Below, piece after piece: positions 45,004 to 55,082 of a stretch of DNA of 64,000 bases. The stretch spans positions 1 to 64,000 of the forward strand of contig NZ_NEGC01000009.1 of assembly GCF_002135335.1 (NCBI RefSeq). The letters are read 5' to 3'. The translations under genes and the position numbers were made by a program. This stretch comes from Acinetobacter sp. ANC 4470. GTDB taxonomy: Bacteria; Pseudomonadota; Gammaproteobacteria; Pseudomonadales; Moraxellaceae. Each line of letters opens with the position of its first letter. Within the stretch, counting starts at the first letter, position 1. A model generated the notes under the pieces. That model worked only from the letters and a program-made list of their open reading frames with translations. It was not told the DNA's origin and made no database searches.

Positions 45004-46467
45004 TTAGCTTACTTGTGCTAATGGCTCAGCTTGTACGCTAATTTCTGAAACTAAATTACTAAATGAGAAGATTTCATCTAACTGTTCTTGGGTCAGTAAT
45101 TCTTGCTCTAAAACCACTTGTTGAATGGTTTTATTTTCAGCAATACATTGCTTACCAATTTCATCACATTTAGCATGACCTAGAATTGGATCTAATAAAG
45201 TGACAATGCCGACACTACGCATGACTGCGTCATAACAGACTTGTTCGTTGGCTTGAATGCCTTTAATACATTTGTCATCTAGGCTTTTAATTGCTTGTGT
45301 GAGTAATTCAATTGATTCATTAATTGCAATAGCAATCACAGGTTCCATGACATTTAACTGTAATTGCCCTGCTTCAGCAGCCATCGTCACGGTTAAATCA
45401 TTGCCAATTACTCTGTATGCAATTTGATTGACCACTTCAGGAATGACTGGGTTAACTTTTGCAGGCATAATGGATGACCCTGCTTGTAATTCAGGTAAAC
45501 GTATTTCAGCTAAACCTGTACGTGGGCCAGAACTTAATAGGCGTAAGTCATTACAGATTTTTGAAAGTTTAACTGCAAGGCGTTTCAGCGTACTTGATAA
45601 AATAATAAATACGCCACAATCACTGGTGGCTTCAACATAGTCTTCCGCGCCAATTAAATTCAAGCCAGTAATTTTACTTAAAGACTGAGCAGCTTCATAC
45701 GCATAGCCTTTAGGTGTATTTATTCCTGTGCCAATTGCCGTTGCACCTAAATTCACTTCCAATAACAGCTCACGTGTACGCTGAATTAAGCGTATGTCTT
45801 CTTTTAATAACGTCGCAAAAGCACGGAATTCTTGTCCCAAAGTCATCGGAACAGCATCTTGTAATTGAGTTCGTCCCATTTTTAAAACAAACTGAAACTC
45901 TGCAACTTTTATGTGTAGTGTATCAATCAATCTTTGAATCTGAAGTAACAGATCATCCAAACTATAATAGGTTGCTAAACGCAAAGCCGTTGGATAGACG
46001 TCATTGGTTGATTGTGATTTATTCACATGATCATTGGGGTGAATATGTTCATATTGACCTTTATTAAACCCTAAATGTTCTAAGGCAATATTTGCTAATA
46101 CTTCATTGGTATTCATATTAATAGATGTTCCCGCTCCACCTTGATAAACATCTAAAGGAAAAGCAGTACTCCATTTATCGGGAAACTCGATTAATTCATT
46201 ACAAGCAAACTCGATAGCTTGGCTAACTTGTTCAGAAATTTTTGTAAATTTCAAATTGGTTTGCGCTGAAGCCTTTTTGACTTGCGCTAGAGCACGAATA
46301 AAATGTTGATTAGTTCCTACTTTTTGATTAGAGATTTGAAAATTCTCTAAAGCACGTAAAGTATGGATGCCGTAATAACATGCTGCTGGAACTTTCTTCG
46401 CCCCCAACAAATCATGCTCTACTCTTGTATGATCAAGTTGAACCGTAGACACTTTAAATACACTCAC
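45004..46467 (-). CDS. aspA: aspartate ammonia-lyase
   Basis: AspA (487 aa) reversibly splits aspartate into fumarate and ammonia. It belongs to the aspartase/fumarase superfamily: the active-site loop GSSIMPAKVNP with the catalytic Ser is present, with the substrate sites NMNTNEVLAN, HPNDHVNKSQSTNDV and GRTQLQDAVPMTLGQE. The fumarase class II form differs at several of these, so aspartase is preferred; the opening segment is HDLLGAKKVPAACYYGIHTLRA. The start appears to be GTG 46467 (the overlapping ATG runs into TGA). It is divergent from putP. Confidence 0.95.
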   Translation of the reverse strand: MSVFKVSTVQLDHTRVEHDLLGAKKVPAACYYGIHTLRALENFQISNQKVGTNQHFIRALAQVKKASAQTNLKFTKISEQVSQAIEFACNELIEFPDKWSTAFPLDVYQGGAGTSINMNTNEVLANIALEHLGFNKGQYEHIHPNDHVNKSQSTNDVYPTALRLATYYSLDDLLLQIQRLIDTLHIKVAEFQFVLKMGRTQLQDAVPMTLGQEFRAFATLLKEDIRLIQRTRELLLEVNLGATAIGTGINTPKGYAYEAAQSLSKITGLNLIGAEDYVEATSDCGVFIILSSTLKRLAVKLSKICNDLRLLSSGPRTGLAEIRLPELQAGSSIMPAKVNPVIPEVVNQIAYRVIGNDLTVTMAAEAGQLQLNVMEPVIAIAINESIELLTQAIKSLDDKCIKGIQANEQVCYDAVMRSVGIVTLLDPILGHAKCDEIGKQCIAENKTIQQVVLEQELLTQEQLDEIFSFSNLVSEISVQAEPLAQVS

Positions 46468-46912
46468 ATTTTATGCACCAGAATTGTGCAATATAACAAA
46501 TATTAAACTTTTGTTCTATTTTGAATACAGTAAAAAGATATATATTTAGCAATACTTTATAATCAAATACAGCATTTTCGTAACAACTGTAAGAATGTGT
46601 AATATTCTTGACTGTATTCAACCTTTCTCATTAAAAATACAACTCAGGACTCTTTTAGACTGATTCTAAATTTACACTAATTAAATACGCCCAAATATGA
46701 ATGGCATTTAGCATCATGTTTATAATTTATTCATTTTATAATCTTTTTTCCAATTGTATCTAGAAATACATTTCGCTACACAACTCACTATTAAATCCTC
46801 CCGAAATGTAACGGAACGTAATTTTAGTTCTATGCTTGAATCAGCTCCTTACTGGATATGGATAAAAATTCATCTTGGATAGATGTATTTATAAGGACAT
46901 AAGGATGAGCAC
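46468..46912. other. intergenic region between aspA and putP
   Basis: This 445-bp AT-rich divergent spacer should hold both promoters. I see an imperfect dyad AAGAAT...ATTCTT at about 46592-46610, possibly a regulator site, and the putP ribosome-binding site AAGGAT before 46913. No open frame or RNA fold is supported. Confidence 0.45.
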
Positions 46913-48421
46913 ATGAGTCAGCTAAACCCGACATTAATCACATTTATTTTTTATATTATTGCCATGGTTGGAATTGGGCTATATGCCTATAAAGCCACCA
47001 CAGATTTCTCAGATTACATCCTGGGTGGTCGTAGTTTAGGTAGTGTCGTCACCGCCCTTTCTGCCGGTGCATCAGATATGAGTGGTTGGCTCTTGATGGG
47101 TCTTCCTGGAGCAATCTATCTTTCAGGCTTATCTGAGGCTTGGATTGCCATTGGACTGATTATTGGCGCATGGCTCAATTGGTTATTGGTTGCAGGTCGT
47201 TTACGTGTTCATACCGAAGTACAGAATAACGCATTAACATTGCCAGATTATTTCACCAGCCGTTTTGGTGATCGTAAGCGTGTTTTGCGTATTATTTCAG
47301 CCGTAGTCATTCTAATTTTCTTCGCAATTTACTGTGCTTCAGGCATGGTTGCTGGCGCACGCCTGTTTGAAAGCCTCTTTGGTTGGAATTACACCACTGC
47401 ACTGTGGATTGGTGCAATTGCAACCATTAGTTATGTATGTATCGGTGGCTTTCTCGCGATCAGTTGGACAGATACCTTCCAAGCCGGTCTAATGATTTTT
47501 GCCCTACTGCTTGCGCCAATTATGACTTACATTGCTATTGGCGAGAATGCGCAGCAAGTGACAACTGTAATTGAATCTGTTCGTCCACTGGCAAACAACC
47601 TTTTTTCAGATTTAAGCATTGTTGCCATTTTATCCTCTATGGCATGGGGTCTAGGCTATTTTGGCCAACCACATATTCTTGTGCGTTTTATGGCAGCAGA
47701 TTCTGTGAAATCGATTCCAGCAGCACGCCGCATTGGCATGACGTGGATGATTCTCTGCTTAGCCGGTGCAGTTGCTGTTGGCTACTTAGGTATTGCTTAC
47801 TTCAACATCCACCCAGAACATGCTGCAATAGCGACAGCCAACCCTGAAACTGTATTCATGGAATTGACTAAAATCTTGTTCAATCCATGGATTACAGGCG
47901 TGGTTCTAGCTGCTATTTTAGCGGCGGTGATGAGCACACTAAGCTGTCAGCTTTTGGTCTGTTCAAGCGCATTAACTGAAGATTTATATAAATCATTTCT
48001 ACGCAAAAATGCTTCACAGAAGGAGTTGGTTTGGGTGGGGCGTTTCATGGTTTTAGCCATTGCAGTTCTCGCAATTGGTCTTGCAAGCAATCCAGACAGT
48101 AAGGTTTTGGGCTTAGTGGCTTATGCATGGGCAGGTTTTGGTGCTGCATTTGGCCCACTCATCATCCTATCTTTATTCTGGAAACGTATGACTTTAAACG
48201 GCGCGATTGTCGGAATTATTGTCGGTGCGGTGACGGTTATTTTATGGAAAAACACCATGGCAAGCACTGGACTTTATGAAATTATTCCCGGCTTCATTTT
48301 CTCATTCATCAGTATCATCGTTGTGAGCTTGCTAGAAAAAGCGCCATCTCCAGAGGTGATCCAGCGTTTTGAACAAGCCGATGAATTGTATAAAAAAGAA
48401 ATGGCTGAATTGAAGAAGTAA
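46913..48421 (+). CDS. putP: sodium/proline symporter PutP
   Basis: PutP (502 aa) imports proline with Na+ across the inner membrane. It belongs to the SSS family with about 13 spans. Motifs are FSDYILGGRSLGSVVTALSAGASDMSGWLLMGLPGA, which includes the Na+-site serines and the Asp of TM2, and the sequence from KSIPAARRIGMTW onwards. The C-terminal Na+ site is near LAAVMSTLSCQLLVCSSALTED. The length is that of E. coli PutP. It lies next to putR and putA, which supports proline as the substrate. Confidence 0.96.
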   Translation: MSQLNPTLITFIFYIIAMVGIGLYAYKATTDFSDYILGGRSLGSVVTALSAGASDMSGWLLMGLPGAIYLSGLSEAWIAIGLIIGAWLNWLLVAGRLRVHTEVQNNALTLPDYFTSRFGDRKRVLRIISAVVILIFFAIYCASGMVAGARLFESLFGWNYTTALWIGAIATISYVCIGGFLAISWTDTFQAGLMIFALLLAPIMTYIAIGENAQQVTTVIESVRPLANNLFSDLSIVAILSSMAWGLGYFGQPHILVRFMAADSVKSIPAARRIGMTWMILCLAGAVAVGYLGIAYFNIHPEHAAIATANPETVFMELTKILFNPWITGVVLAAILAAVMSTLSCQLLVCSSALTEDLYKSFLRKNASQKELVWVGRFMVLAIAVLAIGLASNPDSKVLGLVAYAWAGFGAAFGPLIILSLFWKRMTLNGAIVGIIVGAVTVILWKNTMASTGLYEIIPGFIFSFISIIVVSLLEKAPSPEVIQRFEQADELYKKEMAELKK

Positions 48422-48462
48422 ATATCCTTCATCTTAAAGCCTAGATAAATTTCCAATTCTAT

Positions 48463-48486
48463 AAGGGGCTTAGGCCCCTTTATTGT
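48463..48486 (+). terminator. terminator of putP
   Basis: AAGGGGC / GCCCCTT stem with a TTAG loop, then TATTGTTTTT, 42 bp after putP; it abuts the end of the convergent Lrp-type gene. Confidence 0.88.
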
Positions 48487-48488
48487 TT

Positions 48489-48980
48489 TTATTTTTGTAG
48501 TTTGCTTTTAATATGTATTTTAGAACCTTCTTTAATCACTTCCATCACTGGATAACTTCGGGTCTCTTTTACACCTGGAAGTTGCCATAATACCTGCCCC
48601 GAAATCCTGCGGAACTCTTCCATATTAGCGCAGCGAATTTTCACCACAAAATCAAAGCCCCCACTAATCATGTGACATTCCACAATTTCTGGATATTGCA
48701 TCACTGCATCAGAAAACTCCTCTAAAACATTCGGTGTGGTTTTATCCAATAAAATTTCTACAAAAACCACAAAACTGGCATTGAGCATTTCAGGATTCAG
48801 CTTTGCTTCATAACCCACAATGAAGCCATCTTTCATCAATTTTTGCACACGCGCTAAAGCAGCAGTCGCGGATAAGTTAACCATTTCAGCCAATTTGATA
48901 TTTGAAATTCGACCATCATTTTGCAGAATATCTAAAATTTTGATATCTGTTCTGTCCAATGTAAAAATCGGGCTTGTCAT
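48489..48980 (-). CDS. putR: Lrp/AsnC family regulator, probable proline-catabolism activator
   Basis: This 163-aa protein has an N-terminal HTH (LDRTDIKILDILQNDGRISNIKLAEMVNLSATAALARVQKL) and a C-terminal RAM ligand domain (about residues 65-150; VVFVEILLDKT, ECHMISGGFDFVVKIRC). It lies between putP and putA and is divergent from putA, the position of PutR in several alpha- and gammaproteobacteria where it activates putA in response to proline. Regulation here is inferred from location and family. Because this PutA has no DNA-binding domain, a separate regulator is expected. Confidence 0.82.
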   Translation of the reverse strand: MTSPIFTLDRTDIKILDILQNDGRISNIKLAEMVNLSATAALARVQKLMKDGFIVGYEAKLNPEMLNASFVVFVEILLDKTTPNVLEEFSDAVMQYPEIVECHMISGGFDFVVKIRCANMEEFRRISGQVLWQLPGVKETRSYPVMEVIKEGSKIHIKSKLQK

Positions 48981-49098
48981 CTGAATTATTCTCTAAAATG
49001 AATAAAAACTATAGTGAGTTATTCGGTCTTATTTCTGTAATCATAAATTATATAAGGTATTTCACTCAACAAAAATTTGGGCGTTACAGGACGTTGGC

Positions 49099-52000
49099 AT
49101 GAATATGATGGATACAAAAACCCATTTCGATGAAACAAAACCTCATTTTGAATATATAACTGAATTCAAAGAAAAAAATGATTGTGAAGTTAAGATTAAT
49201 ACTGCTTGGCGCCGTGCTGAACCAGAATGTGTTGAAAACCTACTTGAACATAGTCAAATTTCTGCCGAATTAAATCAGCGTATTTACGATCTTGCATTTA
49301 ACCTCGCACACACACTACGTGATCGTAAAAGCTCTGCGGGTAAAGCAGGTATCGTACAAGGTTTATTACAAGAGTTTTCCTTGTCCTCTCAAGAAGGCAT
49401 TGCGCTGATGTGTTTGGCTGAAGCCTTGCTGCGGATTCCGGACAGTGCAACGCGTGACTTGCTCATTCGTGACAAAATTAATCAGGGCAATTGGAAAGAA
49501 CATCTCGGTCAAAGCAACCTGATGTTTGTCAATGCCGCAGCTTGGGGCTTAATGCTTACAGGCAAACTGATGGAAACCCCAAAAGAAAATAGCTTATCAA
49601 GTGTATTGACGGGTCTTTTAGCGCGTAGTGGTCGCAGCATTATCCGTAAGGCCGTAGATGTTGCTATGCGTATGATGGGCGAACAGTTTGTAACGGGTGA
49701 AACCATTCAAGAAGCACTTAAACATGCAGAATCTTTAGAAGATAAAGGCTTCCGTTATTCTTATGACATGTTGGGTGAAGCTGCACTAACCGAACATGAT
49801 GCTGAACGTTATTATCAAGATTATAGCGATGCCATTCATGCGATTGGCAAAGCATCAAAAGACAAAGATGTTTACGATGGCCCAGGTATCTCAATTAAGC
49901 TTTCTGCTCTACATCCGCTCTATCAACGTGTGCAAATTGAGCGTGTGCATCATGAGCTTTATCCAAAAGTGCTTCAATTGGCTCAGTTGGCAAAACAATA
50001 CAACATCGGGCTAAACGTTGATGCAGAAGAATCTGAACGTTTAGAAATTTCTTTAGAACTTTTAGAACGCCTATGTTTTGAACCAACACTTGCTGACTGG
50101 AAAGGCATTGGCTTTGTCATTCAAGCCTATCAAAAACGCTGTTTCTACGTGGTCGACTATGTGGTTGATTTAGCAAAACGTAGCCAAAAACGCTTAATGA
50201 TCCGCTTGGTCAAAGGCGCATATTGGGATAGCGAAATTAAGAAAGCTCAAATTGAAGGAATGAACGACTATCCTGTGTTTACGCGCAAAGTTCACACCGA
50301 TTTGTCCTACATTGCCTGTGCAAAAAAATTATTAGCAGCACCCGAGCAAATTTATCCTCAATTCGCAACGCATAATGCACAAACGCTGGCAACGATTTAC
50401 CATTTAGCAGATCCAAAGCAATACTATATTGGTCAGTATGAATTTCAGTGCTTACATGGCATGGGTGAACCACTGTATGAACAAGTGGTGGGTAATAAAC
50501 TAGATAAAAAACTCGGTGTGCCTTGTCGTATTTATGCGCCTGTCGGGAATCATGAAACACTACTGGCTTATCTGGTACGCCGTTTATTAGAAAATGGTGC
50601 AAATACATCTTTCGTGAATCGTATTGCAGACAAAACATTAGAAATTAGTGATCTCATTGAAAATCCACATACCGAAATTCTGAAAAATGCTGAAAAAGAA
50701 GTGCAAATTGGTCAGAAACATCCATCCATTCCTCTGGCACAAGACTTATACGGCGATATTCGTCCCAATTCTGCTGGTCTAGATCTAGCCAATGATCATG
50801 ATTTAATTGCACTTAATCAAACTGCGCAAAATTTAAGTCAGCATCAATGGCAAGCTCAAGCCTTAGGTAAAAACTTAAGCATTGAAAAGACCCTTCAGCA
50901 TGAGAGCCTACAAAGTTTAGCCATTGTTAATCCTGCGAATGGTTCAGATATCGTGGGTCATGTGCAAGAAGCCACAGCAACTCAAGTGAATCAAGCACTT
51001 GAAAATGCAATGAATGCACAATCTGGATGGAGCAATACAGCAAAAAATACCCGTGCAGCTTATGTGCAACGTGCAGCAGATATTATGCAATCACGTTTGC
51101 CCGAACTGATGATTTTACTCTGCCGTGAAAGTGGTAAAACCTATTCCAATGCCATTGCAGAAGTCCGCGAAGCAATCGATTTTCTGCGCTATTATGCAGC
51201 ACAGGTCATTGATTTAGAAAATGATACGATCATTGAACCACTGGGTACGGTGTTATGTATTAGTCCGTGGAATTTCCCCTTAGCCATTTTTGCAGGTCAA
51301 ATTTCTGCTGCACTGGTTGCAGGCAATACCGTCATTGCAAAACCTGCTGAACAAACCCCACTCATTGCCGCAGAAGCAATCAAAATACTCTGGGAAGCAG
51401 GCATTCCAAATGATGTCGTACAACTTTTACCCGGACAAGGCGAAACCGTTGGCGCTCAATTAAGTAGCGATGCCCGTATTCAAGGCATCATGTTTACTGG
51501 CTCAACCGAAGTTGCCAAAATTTTACAAAAAACACTTGCGCAGCGCCTAAGTAGCTCAGGTCAATCTGTTCCCTTAATTGCAGAAACGGGTGGTCAAAAT
51601 GCAATGATTGTCGACTCCTCTGCATTAACCGAACAAGTGGTTTTAGATGTGGTCAGCTCGGCTTATGACAGTGCTGGTCAACGCTGTTCAGCACTACGTG
51701 TTTTATGTGTTCAAGAAGATAGTGCCGATAGCGTCATCACCATGTTAAAAGGTGCAATGCGACAACTGCGAGTTGGCAGTCCCTTCTTATTAAAAACAGA
51801 TATTGGCCCAGTGATTGATTTAGAGGCGCAAAATAATATTCAAAAACATATTGATCAAATGCGTGCCAAAGGTCACCCAGTGCATCAATTCATGTTCAAT
51901 CCTGAACACGATTCAAGTTTAACCGAAGGTACATTTATTCCACCGACTTTGATTGAACTACCGAATTTAAATGATTTGCAACGTGAGGTTTTTGGTCCAG

Positions 52001-52875
52001 TCTTGCATGTCATTCGTTACAAATATGGTCAATTAGAACAGTTACTTCAGCACATTAATGCCAAAGGTTATGGCTTAACCATGGGCTTACATACCCGTAT
52101 TGATGAAACCATTCAAACAGTGATTGCGCATGCAGAAGTCGGCAACTTATATATTAATCGTAATATTGTCGGTGCTGTGGTCGGGGTTCAGCCTTTTGGT
52201 GGTGAGGGTTTATCAGGTACTGGTCCTAAAGCAGGTGGACCAATTTATCTCTACCGCTTAATGCAAAGCTGTTCAGCAAAAAAACTGGCCATTCCTTTTG
52301 CCACTCAAGCGCCCAAAACACAACCCGCACATCAACCTTTATATGAGATATTTTATGCTTGGGCAGAAAAGAATTTCCCTCAATATAAACTGAGTCCATC
52401 CCCTGCGTTCTGTTCTGGTCATCATTATGAATTACAAGGCCCTACAGGGGAAAGTAATCAATATGTGGTGTTACCAAGAAAACGTGTCCTGTCTTTAGCC
52501 GATCAAGAGCAGGATCAAATCCAGCAATTGTGTGCAATTTTTGCGGTAGGCAGTCAACCGACGGTACTGGCAGAAAATACTTTCGTACTGAAATATTTGC
52601 AGAAAATGCCAAAAGAAATCGTGGACAGTTTTTCTATCATCAAAAATATTGAAACGGATCAGTTTGATGCAGTGTTACATCACGGAACCAAAGTCGAACT
52701 ACAAAAGCTGCAAAGCAAAATTGCTGCTCGTTCAGGTGCGATTATTGGCGTCACTCACTTAGAACCACTGCATCATGATATTCCTTTGGAGCGTTTTGTA
52801 ATTGAACGGGCGATCAGTATTAATACCGCAGCGGCGGGAGGAAATGCCAGCCTAATGACACTCACGCAAAGCTAA
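49099..52875 (+). CDS. putA: bifunctional proline dehydrogenase / L-glutamate gamma-semialdehyde dehydrogenase
   Basis: PutA (1258 aa) oxidises proline to glutamate in two steps. The FAD-bound proline dehydrogenase occupies about residues 90-500 (GPGISIKLSALHPLYQ, NVDAEESERLE, RLVKGAYWDSEIK, FATHNAQT). The NAD+-linked aldehyde dehydrogenase occupies about 600-1070, with the catalytic Cys in SAGQRCSALR and the Glu in AETGGQNAM. A C-terminal domain of about 180 residues follows. No ribbon-helix-helix DNA-binding domain precedes the catalytic part, unlike E. coli PutA (1320 aa), so this form cannot act as its own repressor. Confidence 0.96.
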   Translation: MNMMDTKTHFDETKPHFEYITEFKEKNDCEVKINTAWRRAEPECVENLLEHSQISAELNQRIYDLAFNLAHTLRDRKSSAGKAGIVQGLLQEFSLSSQEGIALMCLAEALLRIPDSATRDLLIRDKINQGNWKEHLGQSNLMFVNAAAWGLMLTGKLMETPKENSLSSVLTGLLARSGRSIIRKAVDVAMRMMGEQFVTGETIQEALKHAESLEDKGFRYSYDMLGEAALTEHDAERYYQDYSDAIHAIGKASKDKDVYDGPGISIKLSALHPLYQRVQIERVHHELYPKVLQLAQLAKQYNIGLNVDAEESERLEISLELLERLCFEPTLADWKGIGFVIQAYQKRCFYVVDYVVDLAKRSQKRLMIRLVKGAYWDSEIKKAQIEGMNDYPVFTRKVHTDLSYIACAKKLLAAPEQIYPQFATHNAQTLATIYHLADPKQYYIGQYEFQCLHGMGEPLYEQVVGNKLDKKLGVPCRIYAPVGNHETLLAYLVRRLLENGANTSFVNRIADKTLEISDLIENPHTEILKNAEKEVQIGQKHPSIPLAQDLYGDIRPNSAGLDLANDHDLIALNQTAQNLSQHQWQAQALGKNLSIEKTLQHESLQSLAIVNPANGSDIVGHVQEATATQVNQALENAMNAQSGWSNTAKNTRAAYVQRAADIMQSRLPELMILLCRESGKTYSNAIAEVREAIDFLRYYAAQVIDLENDTIIEPLGTVLCISPWNFPLAIFAGQISAALVAGNTVIAKPAEQTPLIAAEAIKILWEAGIPNDVVQLLPGQGETVGAQLSSDARIQGIMFTGSTEVAKILQKTLAQRLSSSGQSVPLIAETGGQNAMIVDSSALTEQVVLDVVSSAYDSAGQRCSALRVLCVQEDSADSVITMLKGAMRQLRVGSPFLLKTDIGPVIDLEAQNNIQKHIDQMRAKGHPVHQFMFNPEHDSSLTEGTFIPPTLIELPNLNDLQREVFGPVLHVIRYKYGQLEQLLQHINAKGYGLTMGLHTRIDETIQTVIAHAEVGNLYINRNIVGAVVGVQPFGGEGLSGTGPKAGGPIYLYRLMQSCSAKKLAIPFATQAPKTQPAHQPLYEIFYAWAEKNFPQYKLSPSPAFCSGHHYELQGPTGESNQYVVLPRKRVLSLADQEQDQIQQLCAIFAVGSQPTVLAENTFVLKYLQKMPKEIVDSFSIIKNIETDQFDAVLHHGTKVELQKLQSKIAARSGAIIGVTHLEPLHHDIPLERFVIERAISINTAAAGGNASLMTLTQS

Positions 52876-52925
52876 AAATAAACCTTTAGCACACAACCCT
52901 ATAACAAAATATCTTTTCCTTTTCA

Positions 52926-52968
52926 GCCAAGTCGACTACTCCCTAATCTCGTTGACTTGGCGATTTTT
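52926..52968 (+). terminator. terminator of putA
   Basis: GCCAAGTCGAC / GTTGACTTGGC stem (one G·U pair) followed by GATTTTTTAT, about 50 bp after the putA stop. Confidence 0.85.
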
Positions 52969-53172
52969 TATAAATTGATCAATCATCACTAAGATGATCG
53001 TGATACCCCTATTGCAAGAACTTTTAACTGCAACAAATAAGATCAACAACAGATCCACACAAAATATCGGTTCACACTATATTTCTACTGCTTAATTGGG
53101 AATAAGTTTAGTCATCTTATTCAAACTTTGTTACCATCCCTGTTTTCAATGTGTTTGTGATTTTTACTGCAT

Positions 53173-54258
53173 ATGACTTCAGCTTATCAGTTACAACTTG
53201 ATGCCAAGATTGCACGTATTTCTGCTCAATTTGCCGAATTTAATCCCCCTTCTTTAGAAGTATTTCAGTCGCCTGAACAAAACTTCCGTATGCGTGCAGA
53301 ATTTCGTATTTGGCATACTGAAGATGATATGTTCTATGCCATGTTCGAACGCAATGAAGACGACAAACAGAAAACCGTTATTCGTATAGATGAATTCCCG
53401 ATTGCAGATCAAAGCATTAATGATTTAATGCCAAAACTATTGACAGCTTTAAAAGCAAATCCTATTTTAGAATCGCGTTTATTTGAAGCACATTTTCTAG
53501 CAACGTTAAGCGGTGAAGTGCTGGTTTCACTCATCTACCACCGTAAACTTGAACAAGAGTGGGAAGTTGCTGCCAAAGCGTTAGCCGAACAACTTAATAT
53601 TAAATTGATTGGTCGTAGTCGCGGTGTAAAATTTGTCTTGTCTGATGAATATGTGGTTGAAGAACTCCAAGTTTTTGACCGTACTTATAAATACAAACAA
53701 ATCGAAAGCAGTTTCACGCAACCGAATGCACAAGTTTGCCAAAAGATGCTGGAATGGGCATGTAATGCTGCTGAACAGTCAGATAAAGATTTACTTGAGC
53801 TGTACTGTGGTAATGGTAATTTTACCCTACCACTTTCAACCAAGTTCAATCGAGTACTAGCAACAGAACTGGCTAAATCATCTGTTTATGCTGCGCAGTG
53901 GAATATTGAACAAAACCAAATTGACAATATTCAAGTTGCACGTCTATCTGCTGAAGAGTTCACTCAAGCCTATAATGGTGAACGTGAGTTCCGTCGTTTA
54001 CAAGAAGCTAATATCGATATCTCAAGCTATGATTTCGACACTGTTTTTGTTGATCCGCCACGTGCAGGCATTGATGATGAAACATTAAAACTGATCCAAC
54101 GCTTTGAACGCATCATTTATATTTCATGTAATCCTGATACTTTACAGGACAACTTAAAGACTTTATCCCAAACGCACAAAATCACCAAGTTTGCGATGTT
54201 TGACCAATTCCCATACACCCATCACGTAGAATCTGGCATATTGCTCGAAAAAATTTAA
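53173..54258 (+). CDS. trmA: tRNA (uracil(54)-C5)-methyltransferase TrmA
   Basis: TrmA (361 aa) methylates U54 in the T-loop of tRNA using SAM. The SAM-binding motif is [14 protein letters not shown], motif IV has [10 protein letters not shown], and the nucleophilic cysteine is in [13 protein letters not shown]. No Fe-S cluster cysteines are present at the N-terminus, which separates it from RlmC/RlmD-type enzymes. Normal length for TrmA (366 aa in E. coli). It is monocistronic with its own terminator. Confidence 0.95.
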   Translation: MTSAYQLQLDAKIARISAQFAEFNPPSLEVFQSPEQNFRMRAEFRIWHTEDDMFYAMFERNEDDKQKTVIRIDEFPIADQSINDLMPKLLTALKANPILESRLFEAHFLATLSGEVLVSLIYHRKLEQEWEVAAKALAEQLNIKLIGRSRGVKFVLSDEYVVEELQVFDRTYKYKQIESSFTQPNAQVCQKMLEWACNAAEQSDKDLLELYCGNGNFTLPLSTKFNRVLATELAKSSVYAAQWNIEQNQIDNIQVARLSAEEFTQAYNGEREFRRLQEANIDISSYDFDTVFVDPPRAGIDDETLKLIQRFERIIYISCNPDTLQDNLKTLSQTHKITKFAMFDQFPYTHHVESGILLEKI

Positions 54259-54300
54259 ACAATTTATTTCGTTGTAAAAACCTAATTTTTTATATTCTAA

Positions 54301-54327
54301 TGGAGCTCAATTGAGCTTCATTTTTTT
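54301..54327 (+). terminator. terminator of trmA
   Basis: Palindrome AGCTCAATTGAGCT within TGGAGCTC...GAGCTTCA, then a T-run, 43 bp after trmA. Confidence 0.85.
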
Positions 54328-54510
54328 ATTAAAATAAAAATCAGCAACTTATAAATATTTTCAAATAGTCAATGTCATAATACCGTTAAACTTCTCTGCT
54401 ACTATCGGAAAATTTACTGTTCGATTGCTGCTTTTATCGCTTTAGTAGACTTGTTTTATTTACCAGATTGGCTATATTTCGAACTATATTAAGTCGTGTA
54501 TGAAGGCTCT

Positions 54511-54738
54511 ATGAGTTTTTGGCAAAAGCTGTTTTCTGCAAATCAACAGCAAAACGACCAGAAGAACCAAATTTCTTGTGTCGAAAATGATTGCTCTTGT
54601 AAATCGAATGAACAACTGATTCAAGCTTTAGCAAAAGCAACAGATGAAGAAGTCATCATTGGAATTAAAAAGGTTTTAGCTTCGCGAGGTTATAGCCGTA
54701 AAGAGTTAAATGAACTACAGCATCTACCACTCCAATAG
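54511..54738 (+). CDS. small hypothetical protein, 75 aa, Cys triplet
   Basis: I do not recognise this protein. It starts at ATG 54511 (GAAGG 5 bases upstream); in-frame GTG 54496 is unlikely. An N-terminal amphipathic stretch (MSFWQKLFSANQQQNDQ) precedes CVENDCSCKSNEQ, with three Cys at residues 24, 29 and 31, and then a helical C-terminal half (LIQALAKATDEEVIIGIKKVLASRGYSRKEL). The Cys cluster could bind a metal or form a disulfide; this is a guess. A strong terminator follows, so it is its own transcription unit. Confidence 0.68.
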   Translation: MSFWQKLFSANQQQNDQKNQISCVENDCSCKSNEQLIQALAKATDEEVIIGIKKVLASRGYSRKELNELQHLPLQ

Positions 54739-54752
54739 TAGAGTCTGAGAAG

Positions 54753-54784
54753 AAGGCATTTAGATCATCTAAATGCCTTTTTTA
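54753..54784 (+). terminator. terminator of the 75-aa gene
   Basis: AAGGCATTTAGA / TCTAAATGCCTT stem with a TCA loop, followed by TTTTTA. Confidence 0.93.
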
Positions 54785-55082
54785 TTTGCTGATACGACAG
54801 ATTGAAGGACTATAGTTAAGATTAAGCTGTCCCCTATTCTCTCTTTTGGCGACTGATACTCATCTAAAGCGAGTATGACGCACATCTTGATACATTCTAT
54901 TGACAACATGCCTACCCTGAGGTGATGGCTTTTTACATAAACAATTGAAGAAGCAATATGCCGTTGTTTTGAATAAAAGCATAACAAATTCATTCAACTG
55001 AATGAAATATTCGATTCTTTCATACAGAAACAGTAAACTAGATCAACAATATACACTTGTAACTTTATAGGCTAAGCGTACG
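54785..55082. other. spacer upstream of the LRAT-like gene
   Basis: Together with the preceding terminator this makes a 344-bp gene-free stretch. It holds a minus-strand open frame with no family resemblance, a hairpin ATACTC-N9-GAGTAT at 54856-54876, and an 8-2-8 inverted repeat TTCATTCA-AC-TGAATGAA at 54989-55006 that could be an operator for the gene at 55083. No RNA family is recognised. Confidence 0.45.

Noticed and set aside
54769..54993. 74-aa minus-strand frame downstream of the 75-aa gene
   Set aside because: Overlaps a strong terminator, has no recognisable family and an unusual composition.
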